The notes beneath the pieces are model-generated. The model saw nothing but the letters and a program-made list of their open reading frames with translations. It did not search any database and had not been told where the DNA came from. Shown here piece by piece: positions 12,807 through 24,884 of a stretch of 64,000 bases of DNA (its first letter is position 1; every line of letters begins with the position of its first letter). Made by a program: the position numbers and the translations under genes. The DNA lies in assembly GCF_020379485.1 (NCBI RefSeq), contig NC_063435.1:4644162-4708161 (forward strand), read 5' to 3'. Source of the DNA: Brassica napus. Its lineage: Eukaryota > Streptophyta > Magnoliopsida > Brassicales > Brassicaceae.

Positions 12807-13837
12807 TCTTCTATATATTATTTGAAAAGCATTGCAATATTTTTTTGTAGCCATGTGTCATCACTAGAATGATTCTTATAATCTTTAGAGAAATAGGTTG
12901 GTCCATCTAAATATATAATAAATTTTTTATTAAACCACAATAAATACATTATTAAGAGGGCATGCTTCATTATTTCCTTAAATAAGATTACGGAATTGCC
13001 TAATGTGGCTAAAGTATATATGACAATTAATGATTTTGAATAATAAAGATTTTATAAAAATAAGTGTGTATTATAATTATATTTTTTTAATTTTAAGCTA
13101 TTAAAATAAATTAAACAGTCATAGTAACCATATAATAAAAATTTAAAAAAATTATTTATATATTATATTTTGAATTTTTAATAACGAGTTTAAATTACTA
13201 AAACTGTTAAAAGTTTCACATTCAAATTTTGTGATTTAAAACTTTTGTTATGACATGATACAAATAATTAAAAAATAATATAAGTTGAAACTCTCATTTA
13301 ATAAGTATAAAAAATAAAAGATATATAAATATATGTATCGTTTTAAATTAAACTATATGCCATATAAAAATACATAAATATCTTAATTTTGAAATTTACT
13401 TTGAACATTTTTTTGATAAAAAATTTGAAAAAATATTGACAACTTAATTTTTAAAATATTATAAATTACTTAAACCATTAATTCCACAATAAAAATTTTG
13501 TTATCACTAATTTAGACTTTTTGCTATAACAAATACAAATGATAAAAAAAATATGAGCAAAAAGCATCATCTAATAAATATTAATATTAAAATATACCAT
13601 ATATATGTTACTATCATTTAAATTTAATTATATATCATATCAAATAGAAAATATAGTTTTTCAATTTATAAAATGTATTTATATGTTTGCACCAATTTAA
13701 TTATATAATTAGTAGATAATTAATTTTTCATTATTCAATATATATTTATTATTTCATAATATGTTATAAAAATATAATACATAAATTAATTTATATATAT
13801 AATGTTCATCCCGCGCAAGGCGCGGATCTTAACCTAG
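12807..13837 (+). mobile_element. Non-autonomous Helitron (1.03 kb)
   Basis: Starts TCTTCTATATATTATTTG after an A (12806) and ends CTAG followed by T. A CCGCGCAAGGCGCGG hairpin stands about 8 bases before the end. The interior is very AT-rich and codes for nothing. Confidence 0.8.
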
Positions 13838-14790
13838 TATATATATATAGTAGGGAGTAAATCGCCCGTCCAAATAAATGAAACAAAAATATTTTAATTG
13901 TATTGAAAAATTAGGAATATAATTTTATTATCAATTAAAATAGTATTAACTTTTGTTATTTATTTTGTTATTTGTTTTGTTCTTCTTATTAGGAAAAAAT
14001 TATCTCATCATTAAAAAAATTTTGAAAATGAAATTTTGCATTTTAGTATTTTAGCTATGACAATATGTAACTGGTTATGATATAAAATTTAGCAATGAAT
14101 TTTTTAGAGTTATTACATTTCATTTAGCAATGAATTTTTTTTAACTAATATCTTATTTTTTTGAAACATTTATACTAATATCTAAATTTTTAACAATGGT
14201 AAATATTTTGTATATTTACTTCATTCATGATCTAAGAGCATCTGCATCAATGAACCTTGAAAGAGGTTCATAACTTTAATTTTTATTTTTTTTTTTTATT
14301 TTTTTGGTTTGATTTAAAAAAAAAAAAAATAAGGGAATCAATCGCGAGCCGCCACATGGCGTGAGGCCCGCGATACAGTGATGAACCAGGTTCATCCCAA
14401 TGAACCTACAGGGGCTGAGTTCACAAAAATAAGAATATTTTAATATATTTTTTTTGGAGAAAGGTGTGAACCTCTGCATTGAACTTTTAATGCAGTTAGA
14501 TCGAGATACTTTTACGCAACTATATAAAGTATTATAATGGTGTGAATGCTTCGTTAATCAAAGGTTTGACAACTTTAAATCAACAACTGCACAACTCATT
14601 TTTGCTTTGAGTACTGTTTGGATGATTTGATCAATTTTGAAAATGGAATAAAACAATGTTATGTTTTAGCAGTTTTTTTTCCAAGTATGCTATGATGGAA
14701 TTATAAAATATATCATTCGTCTCTTCAAAATATGAATTAATAATGTTAACTAAACAAATTTAAAAGCAAATTGGTCGCTTGGCTCTTTCC
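13838..14790. other. Intergenic AT-rich DNA
   Basis: No gene seen. The 14230-14510 stretch (GAGCATCTGCATCAATGAACC at its left) looks like a short repetitive insertion, but I could not define both ends. Confidence 0.35.
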
Positions 14791-15060
14791 CCCGCATGAG
14801 GGGGCTCTTCTATGTTAAAAAGGAAACTGGTCACTCAAGAAACCGTCTATCTTCTCTGGAGGGAGAGGAATAACACGTTACACCATGTGTTTCTCAACCT
14901 CGCGATACAAACTTTAGTCACATTGACAGGCTCATCCGGGACATCTTTTTGGCACAAAGGTTCAATAAAGAAAGTGCCAATCTCCTTTCAGTCTGGTAAC
15001 ATGTAGCTTATCCAAGTTTCTCATACTGATTTTCACGTTTAGATTCCCCTCAGATGTTTA
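14790..15060 (+). pseudogene. LINE polyprotein C-terminal fragment (decayed)
   Basis: Translation gives ETVYLLWRERNNTLHH and, after a frameshift, DRLIRDIFLAQRF. This resembles the tail of plant L1-type LINE polyproteins just after the zf-RVT domain; the window-end LINE at 63172 shows YCLWRERNARIF in the same place. Only the last stretch remains. Confidence 0.55.
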
Positions 15061-17332
15061 TTATATTTTGGCCAGCGTAGCTCTCTGCCCCCAACTTGTA
15101 GTACTTCTCATTTCTCATGTTTGATGAACCCTTGCAGCTATGAAGAATCAAACCAAAGTTTGGTTACGCATTATCATTCGATCTAAATCATAGACATGAG
15201 GAGATGTAAAGATTTTTAAACAAAAACCTGGTGATGGTATCTAGTAACAGCAGCCCATAATCTATTTAACTGAGAAAGGACTTCTGTGAGATACGATTGT
15301 ACAAAGAGAGAAGCCTTCTTTCCATCCCAATGAACATCAAATACTTCTTGAACCTTGGGCAGATGTTTGCATCGGATGTAACTCATAAGCTAATTAGAGA
15401 TATACATAATGAGAGACTTATAAGATTGATTAAGCTACGGTTAAAGCTTTTAGATTTTAAGTACAACCACTGAATTTATCTTCAAGGTGCAGTAAGGACA
15501 AACAAAATAATCAACTTTGGTGCTGAGAATATACACACTACTTAGTCACAACTCCCAAAAACCAATTGCATTGAACAACAAACTTAAAAGCAAAAACTAA
15601 AGATCTGTTCAAGATGCTAAACCTGAATCTATTGATCCGTAATTACTTCGGTGATCTAAAACTAATTAGAAAAGCTAAAGACCATTAGTTCATGAAGCAT
15701 TTTGTCAGAGTAATAATATGAAAACTCATTTACATACAAACCATATTAGAATCAAACATATCACGTTTGCTACCACATTAGCAAAAAGACCTCAAATCCA
15801 GACAAAAGTGTAACTTAAGTTTTATAAACTATTTGGTGCTTAGTACCTAACAACAAATTATATGGTTAAGCCCGGATGATCAACACAAACTTTCTCTCTA
15901 TATAAATTATAAATTATATACCATAAAGGAAACGAAGATGATTATGAGTTTTATGAACATAATACCTTAGCATCGATGAGAAGCATGTCAACACCCATCA
16001 GCTCCCAACCGCGTTTGACGTTCGGAGTTTACCAAAATCTTAGCAGTCGCACCTGACGGTGGAAGAACAGCGTTCACCTTTCAAATCCACGAGAAGAATG
16101 GATGAGTTAGCCATTAAACTGAAAATTAGCATCGACTGGTTTTAGGAATTGTGAGGATGATTTTCATGAGAGAGGCGGACTGACCATTTTATAGGTGGAT
16201 GAACACCGACAGGAATAGAAGTAAGAAGCATTGAATGATTGGTAGTGCTTGTTGTGGGTTGAAGGAATAAAGATGGTTCGTAATGGTGATGAATGGATGA
16301 ATTCGTACACATTAAGGGTCCAATTAAGGAAATTTTGATTTAATTTGGGCTTCATATAAGGCATAAAGTCCATCCAAACTCGATCAAACCATTGAGCTAT
16401 GCACTTTGGATCTCCTCTCCTTCATCTCATCATATGCTTTGCTCTATCGTCTTCTCTCGCCAATTTCCTAGCCGCTGCTGCAAGTGTTGCTCATGTTTTT
16501 TTTTGCTGATTATGTTCATTGCTTCTGACGATCGCGGCGTGTGACATTTAGGACTATCATGATTTATTAATTAACTTCCTATTGTGAAAAATACAAAAGT
16601 CGTGACTCTATTTTATGCAAACTACTTATTTTTTTGTAACTAAAATACTAATCTCTATTCACAAACATACTCTCTCTGTTCCTAAGTATAAGATTTTTTA
16701 GGTAAAACACACTTATTAAGAAAATTATTTTTTTACTGATTACCTTCTATTTTATTTATTACTTTGACAAATTTTATTTATATTAATAAGATGTCTTAAA
16801 TGAGAAAATTGACCATTTTTATTAACTACTTTGACCAATTAATCTTAAGTTTTGTTAATGAAATTTCCTAAATAACAAATTTGACCATTGTTATTTTATT
16901 AGTAAGATATCCCAAAATGATAAAGCTGACCACTTTTTGGAAATAAATTTATTTTTTGAACCAATAAAACAAATAACACTTTTCAAAAATTAATAACTAA
17001 GCAATAAAATAAACTTCCGCGTAAATTTTTGGTAAAAACATATCTAAGTTAATACTGAAATAATTTCACATAAATGCCCAATTTTAAAAACGAGACTAAG
17101 ATGGTAAAGTAATAAAATAGATACCCCCATTAAAGTCCTCACAGATAGTTAAGCAATGAAATAAATCTAGCTCTAAGTTAGTATATATATGTACATATCT
17201 AACCTCTTTGGAAAACCCAAAAGTTAAGAAGGTGTGTGAATATAAATACTACGTTCTATCATATTTACAAAACAACAATATATCTTATTAATTGTCTCTG
17301 TTCTCCTATTCTCGCAGGGAGAAGAAAGAAAG
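15061..17332. other. Gene-free stretch with unidentified exon-like minus fragments
   Basis: The minus strand at about 15233-15400 reads coherently as LPKVQEVFDVHWDGKKASLF followed by VQSYLTEVLSQLNRLWAAVT. A second piece at about 15970-16020 reads RGWELMGVDMLLIDAK and ends at a plausible GTATTATG donor. Together they look like two exons of an old gene copy that I do not recognise; stops lie nearby. A one-ended MITE-like sequence starts at about 16670. The last few hundred bases are the BAH-gene upstream region. Confidence 0.35.
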
Positions 17333-19754
17333 ATGGTGTCGCGTCGGAGGTTTGCTCAGGTGTCCCCGAGTAACGACGAAGAGGACTTTGTAGCGGAGAT
17401 GAGGTCTCAGGGACAGAACTCAAGGAGACCTGAGGAAACAATGGAGGGAAGGAAGAGGAAGCGTAGGAATGTAATCCTGTACGAAGAGTCTGATGAGGAA
17501 GAGAAGGAGACAGAGAGAAAGAGAAAAAAAGATGACGAGGAAACGCCACCGAAGGAAGTGAAGCCCGATGTCGTGAAACCGGTTGGTGAGCCGGTTAAAA
17601 TTACGGGTAGAGGAAATGGGAGAAGAACCCATTACAGGCAGTTAGAGTGCAACGGTAAAAGATACGAGCTGGTGAGTTGTGTTGACTACATTAATTGATG
17701 CATTATTATGGGTCTCGAGTGGCCCATTTTTTTTTTTTTTGCACCTGAATGCTTTGTTTTTAGTTTCTCTGACATTTCTTTCTTGCACAGGAGGAATCGG
17801 TGATGATGAATCCAGAAGGCAATATTCTAAATCCTTATATTGCCATTATCAAGGTACTGGTGTTAGTGTACGTGCATGCTGCTGATTTTTTTTTTTTTTT
17901 TTGTGTATCTATGCTTAATTAAGACAGACTTGTTTTTATTGTGTCTAGGATATTACCCAAAAACAAGATGGAAGAATGATGATTCTGGGGCAGTGGTTTT
18001 ATCGTCAAGAAGAAGCAAAGAAAAAAGGTGGTGGACACTGGGAAGCAAATGGTACACGAGAGCTGTTCTACAGTTTCCATCGTGATGAGGTCCCCGCAGA
18101 ATCTGTGATGCATAGATGCCCGGTGAATTTTGTTCCACCTCATAAGAAACTTCCAAAAAAAAAAGGTTTTATCGTGCGAAAGGTGTATGATACTGATGAT
18201 ATGGAGCTGCGGGAGTTGACTGATAAGGTCTATGAAGATGCAAGACAACATGAAATCGACCTCTTTGTGGAAAAGTCTGTGTTGCGATTGGGTGATCTTC
18301 CTGACCTTGAAACTGAGGAAGATGTAGAGAAGGCTAAAGGATCTTTTCAGAAAGTAAACATAACTCCTGTTGACGTTAGAAAGGAGGAAGTTACCTTTCC
18401 TAGCTCATCAGAGTATCATTCTATCTTACAAAAGTTTGATTCACTAACACATGACGCTCATCGTAACAAGTGTTTGGCGAAGCTTCTGGAAGCAGTCCGG
18501 AACATATGCTCTAACGCTGGTGATGAAGCAAATGTGAGTTCAGATGTATTAAAGGTCCTAAACTAATTAAACTTTTCTATCCTTTCTGATCATATTCCAA
18601 ATAGTCTCTATCCTTTCATAACCCTTTTTGTTTAAACTTCTTGACAGGATGAGAGTTTTATCTGGCCAGATGCTGCTGTTCATCCCGTGTGTGCCCTTGA
18701 GATGGCTTTAAATGTTTCTCTTGCATCAGATCATTCTAAATACAATCAGAGGATAAGGTCACTGGTATTCAATCTCAAGGTTAGAATCTGCATTCATGCC
18801 ATTTCATGATTGTTTCTGCACGTATGCTCCATATTCCTAACAGTTGATCTATGAAATTAATGTGACATGCTAAAATTTGTATGCCTTATGATCACTGAAC
18901 AGTATTTCCATTTTTTTTTGTCTGTAGAACACTGCACTCCTGGCTAGACGACTGCTCAATGGCCAGTTAGAACCTGAAAAGATTTTGAACATGTCACCCT
19001 CTGAGTTAAAGGTTAGGGAATTGTTATATTATCATAGTTGTATCAGATTAATATGAATCTTGCTTTGTGCTATAGTTGGCAAATAGTAATGATTACTTCT
19101 TACAAGGTAAACAAATAAGATTTGTTTTTTTTGGTGGGATTCAGGAGGGTCTAACTAATGAGGAAACAGAAAAGAATGAGCCTGATGATGCGGAACGAAT
19201 GCAGGTTTTGTTTTCATTTATGACAGTCAAATCTTATCCAGTCTCTTGTATTTGAGTTGGAGAATGTCGTTGACCATGTCATGTGTTGGCTTTGGCTGCA
19301 GATGACTGATGTAAGATGCTTGAGATGCAGTCAAATTAAAGTTTGTCTGAGGGATATCTTTCAAACTGGGCATGGAGATCGCTATCAGGTTCTTTGGCTT
19401 TTTTACATATCAAGTCATCTATTATCGGCATGTTTCAAAAAAAAAAAAAAAAGTCATCTATTATCGGCATGATCTTATGCATACTCATGGATCATAATAA
19501 TCACATTCTGATTTTTTTTATGCATTTAGCTGGAGTGTATTGCCTGTGGAAATTCCTGGTACGCCTCAAGGGATGAGATATCAATTCTTGATGTAGACAC
19601 TGAACAACCTGCCCGAGGTAGATGCAGTGAGGCCATTGAGAAGAATTTAACCAGTCCTCGTGAAGCTGAGAAGAAAGTGACAGAACATTCCTTGAAGACA
19701 ACCAATGAATCAAATGCAGACAACAATCCTGAAGCCACCAAGAAACCTGAGTGA
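17333..19754 (+). CDS. BAH domain plus TFIIS-type protein (AIPP3/BDT1-like)
   Basis: Eight exons: 17333-17671, 17791-17853, 17949-18533, 18648-18779, 18928-19011, 19145-19204, 19302-19388 and 19530-19754, all with clean GT..AG borders. They encode 524 residues. The N-terminus is charged and disordered (KRKRRNVILYEESDEEEKE). A BAH domain covers about 120-270 (KDITQKQDGRMMILGQWFY, FYSFHRDEVPAESVMHRCPV). A TFIIS central-like segment follows (YNQRIRSLVFNLK, ARRLLNGQLEPEKILNMSP), then a CxxC...CxxC zinc ribbon (RCLRCSQIKV, ECIACGNSWYASRDE). This layout resembles Arabidopsis AIPP3/BDT1 (At4g11560), a BAH reader of repressive histone marks that affects transcription and RNA processing. That function is inferred. 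The gene is not in the Arabidopsis order I recall between MYB36 and CBP60B, so it may be a transposed or duplicated copy. Confidence 0.85.
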
Positions 19755-21900
19755 AGAAAGTATATTTACGGTTTAATACCTTCAACCTTATTTTTAGGGT
19801 GTTGGCTATGAAATCGGACTTGGTTAGTCGTGTAAAGCTTATTTCTGAAAATAATTGTAAGACTTTGATTATGGGGATATATCAGTTGTCAATGGATTTT
19901 TATTTCATTATGGTTCCTGCAAAATTTGGAATAACTCTATTATTTCTATTTCTTGTTATTATTTCTAAGTTAGATAAATACTTTCTTATGATTGTGTTTA
20001 ACGTAGGAGTTAAGTTGCATTAGGTTTGAAACTTTTATTTGTTTGGACGACTAGATGAATCAAGAAATCACTATTCTTAGATATTGACATATTGTTAGGA
20101 TAAATAATTTTTTTTTGCCTTAATAATCTTTTAGCTTCTTATTTTAGTGACTTTTGAGACTTTGATTTAAATCAAGCCTTTAAAGCCAAACTATTCCTTC
20201 AAATTCTCAAAACCAAAATAACTGAAGTTACTCTTCTGATGGTTTGTTAAACTGAAGGCCACTATTTTCTTATTTTTTAAAAAAATCTAAAGCCACATCA
20301 GTTTAGTCAAAATTAATTTAAAAGCCATAACAGTAAAAGATTTTAAGTAAAAACCTTCAAAGTCTAAAACAATTAGACCCGGACCCATTGGCAACGACTG
20401 TTGGTTTAGGCTATCGTTTTAGAATTTTGGCCGTAAAAATTTTAACTGTGAAAACTCTAGCTATCATCTAAAGTAACTTTGAAAGTCTGATTGGTATTAA
20501 AAACTACAAAAGGTGTGACGATTACTTTATATAAAACATGTTTATACTAAATTCTAATATATATATATATATATATATGATAATATATTGAAAATATACT
20601 TTGAACTGATATTATAAATGCTACAAATGTAAGTTTTGATTTATTATTAAAATATACTAAGTAATAACTGACTATTATTTTAACATTTTATTACATACAA
20701 AATATCATTTTAATATTTTAATATTAGTTATTAAATATATGTTTATCTTATAAATAATTTTATTTTTATTAAAAACTATTGATAAAAATATAATAAATAA
20801 ATATATAAATAAACAAATTTATTTCTTAATTTATGTAGAAATGTCATGATGAAATTTTTTATTAAATAAAAGAAGTAATTAATAATAATATACTGATAAT
20901 TTTTTCTTACAACAAAATCCAATTTAAAATAATTTAGATTTTATTATACTTTTTATTGAATTTCCTTTAATTTTGTTAAATTTTTTTTATTTTATTTTAG
21001 TTGTTTAATTTGTTTTTTGTTAAAGGAAGAAAAAATATGGAAAATATGCAAAAAAAAAATTAAAAATACGAAAAGGACCCACATCCTTCTCAAAGTCTAG
21101 TGACTAGTGAGTGTGGCTTTAGAACAAATCGTTATTTGAAAGATAAAAATGTGACAATCAAGCAGTTGACGAAGGTGGTAGAAGTTTTAGAGAAAAAAGG
21201 AACTAAAAGCCTGATTGGCTTTTAAATTAACTTTGAGGATTGTGTGGTTACATAAACTTAATCTAGGAATGTGTGGAATAAATGAAATTGGAATCAAAAT
21301 AAGAAAATGGAATGAAATAGCGATAATTTCAGGAATTAGAAGAATGATGTATGTATTTTTTACTTATATTCAAATTATTTCATTCTATTCACTTCTCTAT
21401 TTCTTATCATCAATGATTTTTAAGTGATTTTTTTTTTCATTCATCCCACAGGCTACAGGAATGTGTGAAATAAAAAAAAATGTTTTTTCCACTTAACATG
21501 TAAATTTTTTTTGAAACGTGAATTAATGACTTTTTTTTTTGAAACACGTGAATTAGTGACTGATTCCACGTGATTCCATTAAAAAGGCATTCCAATTACA
21601 GCAAAAGTGTCGACAGCCTTCACGCCAATAGGAGCCGTAACTTTTTTTTTTGGGACAACGAAAAGTGTAACCTTAAATAGGACAAAGTGGTGAAATAGTG
21701 GAGTAACGACCATTATTAATGCCAGTGGGGAGAAACGACAATCATTGCGTTCTAGTAGACCTTAACGCACCGGATTAAATCCCAGTAGAGACCGATTATA
21801 ACCTCCAAAAAATAATCCGAAAATCATCGAGAGAAGACTAAGAAGAGGAGACTGTCTCAAAAGTCTCAAACAACAATACATTTCCGTTCGCTACTAATCA
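19755..21900. other. Intergenic AT-rich DNA
   Basis: It contains the 3' flank of the BAH gene and the far upstream region of CBP60B. A TA microsatellite lies at about 20556-20579. No coding sequence or complete transposon recognised. Confidence 0.45.
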
Positions 21901-21945
21901 TTCGACGCCGGCGGTTTTCTAACTCGGCGTGATATAGTCTCACAG

Positions 21946-22149
21946 GTACTTTCTTGTGACTTGTCTCTTTTATCCTTAGTTTTGGTTCTTCAGTTTGATC
22001 ACCAAAAGAGTGAGTTAGAGTCTACAGGGAAAGTCTTCTCTGTTCTCAGACGTGAAAATAGTTACTTGGTTCCGTTTGTTAAGTGGAAATGAGTTATCCT
22101 CGAGTTTATTTTTGTCTGGTTTTGATTTTTTTCTATAGTGATTTTGCAG
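21946..22149 (+). other. Probable 5'UTR intron of CBP60B
   Basis: CACAG|GTACTTTC at 21946 and TTTTGCAG at 22149 form a plausible intron just before the CBP60B start at 22181. Inferred from splice-site appearance only. Confidence 0.4.
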
Positions 22150-22180
22150 ATCTAGGAGTTGAGAGTAATGTCTAAATAGA

Positions 22181-24884
22181 ATGGATAGAGGTAATAACAT
22201 GAACAGAGCCAAGAGGAGTTTTGATGGTAATGGTGATGGTGATCAACCTGACCGAAAACGTCCTGCTCTTGCTAGGTTATTTTCACCTCCCTTTACCGTA
22301 ATTTGAACTAGTTTGATTATATACTGAAAAGTTTTTCTAACTTTGTGTATTTTATTTATATACGCTTGTGTCAGTGTGATTGTAGAGGCTCTGAAAGTAA
22401 ACAGTTTGCAGAAGCTTTGCTCCTCTTTAGAACCTATCCTCCGCCGAGTTGTAAGATTCTCCCTCTCTCCTCTTCTCTGCTTTTACTTGCCTGCACTATA
22501 CTTGACTCTCTATTAGAACTTCAATTTTCATGTTATAAGCTTTTTTAACTTAGAAATTAGCTATCATTTGTTAAAGGCTTTTTTTTTTAAATAGAGATTG
22601 TTAAATGTTGAGCAGGTCAGCGAGGAAGTTGAACGTGCTTTGGCAAAACTAGGCCCCGCTAGGCTTACTGGAAGGTAAAATCAAAATTTCTCTTTGTATC
22701 ATAATGGCTCTATATACTGTGACATGCTCAATGCCTGCCCTCTGGGGCTTAGGCGATTTAGTAAAATATTTAATAAATATCTTTTCTGGCGCAAATGTTT
22801 CATTTGGCTTTGTCCAGAACCGGCCCTGATGCTCGCTCTTTCAATGTTAGATAACAATTTACTATTACTTTGCAGTTCTGGTTCTTCTCCAAAGCGAATA
22901 GAAGGTCCAAATGGTAGTAACCTACGTCTCCAGTTCAGGTCCAGGCTATCTCTCCCCTTATTCACAGGAGGAAGAGTAGAAGGAGAGCAAGGCGCCGCGA
23001 TCCATATCGTCCTCATCGATGCAAACACTCGCCGCGCCGTGTTACACGGTCCAGAAGCTTCAGCAAAGCTTGAAGTTGTTGCGCTTGATGGTGACTTCAA
23101 CGCTGAAGACGACGAAGACTGGACAAAGGAAGAGTTTGAAAGCCATGTGGTGAAAGAGCGTCAAGGAAAGAGACCGTTGCTTACCGGAGACTTGGGTGTG
23201 ACTCTCAAGGAAGGGGTTGGAACCTTGGGGGAGCTTTCTTTCACTGATAACTCGAGTTGGATCCGGAGTAGGAAGTTCAGACTCGGTTTACGCATTGCTT
23301 CTGATGGCGTGCGGATACGTGAGGCTAAGACTGAGGCTTTTACCGTTAAAGATCACAGAGGAGAATGTATGTGTGCACAGTGTACAATGTGGTTGTTAGT
23401 TACTTCTATTTTTTAGTTTGACGCATGTTCTGTTTTTATGTGCAGTGTACAAGAAGCATTATCCACCTGCTTTGAACGATGAAGTGTGGAGACTGGAGAA
23501 GATTGGTAAGGATGGTGCGTTCCATAAGAAGCTTAGTGCTGCAGGGATAGCCACTGTGGAGGACTTTTTGAGAATAATGGTCAGAGATTTTGGAGGATTA
23601 CGTGGTGTAAGTGCTTGTTTGATGTCAAGCTTTTGCTTGTTATGAGATTTGATCTCTTTCTCTTGTTTGTTTAGATTCTTGGAAGTGGAATGTCAAACAA
23701 GATGTGGGATGCACTAGCGGAGCATGCCAAGACGTGTGTCTTGAGCAGTAAGCTTTATATCTACTATCCGGAGGATTCAAGGAACGTTGGAGTTGTGTTC
23801 AATAATATCTATGAGCTAAGTGGTCTCATTTCCGGAGATCAATACTTCTCTGCTGATTCACTCTCAGAAAGCCAAAAGGTATCTGTGACTTGTGTTCTAG
23901 TTAAGCTATGATTCACATTATCTTCTATATTAGATTTAATGTTACTTAGGTGTGTTTGAACTGCATTGTTTTAAAAGTCTTTTCGTTTTGTGAAGGTATA
24001 TGTTGATGGGCTGGTGAAGAAAGCATATGAAAACTGGAACTTAGTCATAGAGTATGATGGAAAGTCTCTCATAGATATGAAGCAGCCTCAGAATCCTCCA
24101 GAAAATTACTCAACTGCTGCCGTTGACAATCCAATGCAGATGGCAGGGCATTCATCCTCACTGCCGGCTAATCAATTTTCAGATTTTACTACTGGAGGTT
24201 TGTGAGTTGCAATCACTCCGTTGAAAAATTGTATTAAGTAACTGAATCTTATAAGTTTGGTAAACTCTGTCAAACACTGCAGGGTATGATCAAACTATGG
24301 TGGCAAGTTATCCTCTGCATCCCCAGCTTCTAGACTCCAACCCAAGAGCACACTTTGAGGTTGCTTCGGATCAGCTCATGGGAAGTGTACATCAGGCTCA
24401 AAGCTCCACAAACAATCAAAACATGAACGGTCTGCTTGCTCTTGGTCCTCCACAGGCATACCAAAACATCAACTCTTCTTCAGCTCACCAGGAAAATCTC
24501 AATCCTTTTGAAGACTGTTGGTCAAACCACCGCGGAGGAGCAGAAGAAGATTTCTTCTCGGAGGAAGAGATCAGACTCCGAAGCCATGAAATGCTCGAGA
24601 ACGAAGACATGAAACAGTTCCTCCGCTTATTCAGCATGGGAGGAGGAGGAGGAACAGGCAATGACTCTGTAGCACATTTTCCAGAAGATGGATATTCTTC
24701 TTTCCCTTCGTTTCTAAACACGCCCATGCAAGGATATGATGATGAAGACAGTGGTCGATCAGGCAGATCTGTCGTTGGTTGGCTTAAGATAAAGGCAGCA
24801 ATGAGATGGGGTTTCTCCATCAGGAGGAAAGCAGCTGAGAGGCGAGCACAGATCGTAGAGCTGGATGATGATGACGAAGAATAG
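22181..24884 (+). CDS. CBP60B: CBP60-family calmodulin-binding transcription factor, CBP60B orthologue
   Basis: Eight exons: 22181-22275, 22375-22450, 22616-22674, 22876-23366, 23446-23606, 23675-23878, 23996-24197 and 24283-24884. They give 629 residues in one open frame. The order is a short basic leader ([20 protein letters not shown]), the conserved CBP60 start ([20 protein letters not shown]), the long conserved DNA-binding region (about 85-350; [20 protein letters not shown]) and a variable tail ending ELDDDDEE. Near the end, [20 protein letters not shown] is a basic amphipathic stretch that fits a C-terminal calmodulin-binding site. CBP60B is a nuclear, calcium-linked activator of immune genes in Arabidopsis. 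Assignment to B rests on local gene order (At5g57580, from memory). Intron 3 carries a small repeat insertion. Confidence 0.92.
22732..22828. mobile_element. Possible short hAT-like MITE remnant in CBP60B intron 3
   Basis: The right end CCGGCCCTG matches the right end of the element at 6532-6839. Flanks ATGCTCAA and ATGCTCGC would be an imperfect 8 bp duplication. The left terminus does not match well. Confidence 0.3.

Noticed and set aside
14230..14510. Candidate MITE with GCATCTGCATCAATGAAC-like ends
   Set aside because: The two ends are more direct than inverted repeats and no target duplication was found.
16164..16373. 69-residue minus frame
   Set aside because: No motif, no splice context and no support.
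16670..17130. MITE starting CTCTCTCTGTTCCTAAGTAT
   Set aside because: No matching right end found, so boundaries cannot be supported.
22699..23100. 133-residue minus-strand frame across CBP60B exon 4
   Set aside because: Antisense shadow of a conserved coding exon.
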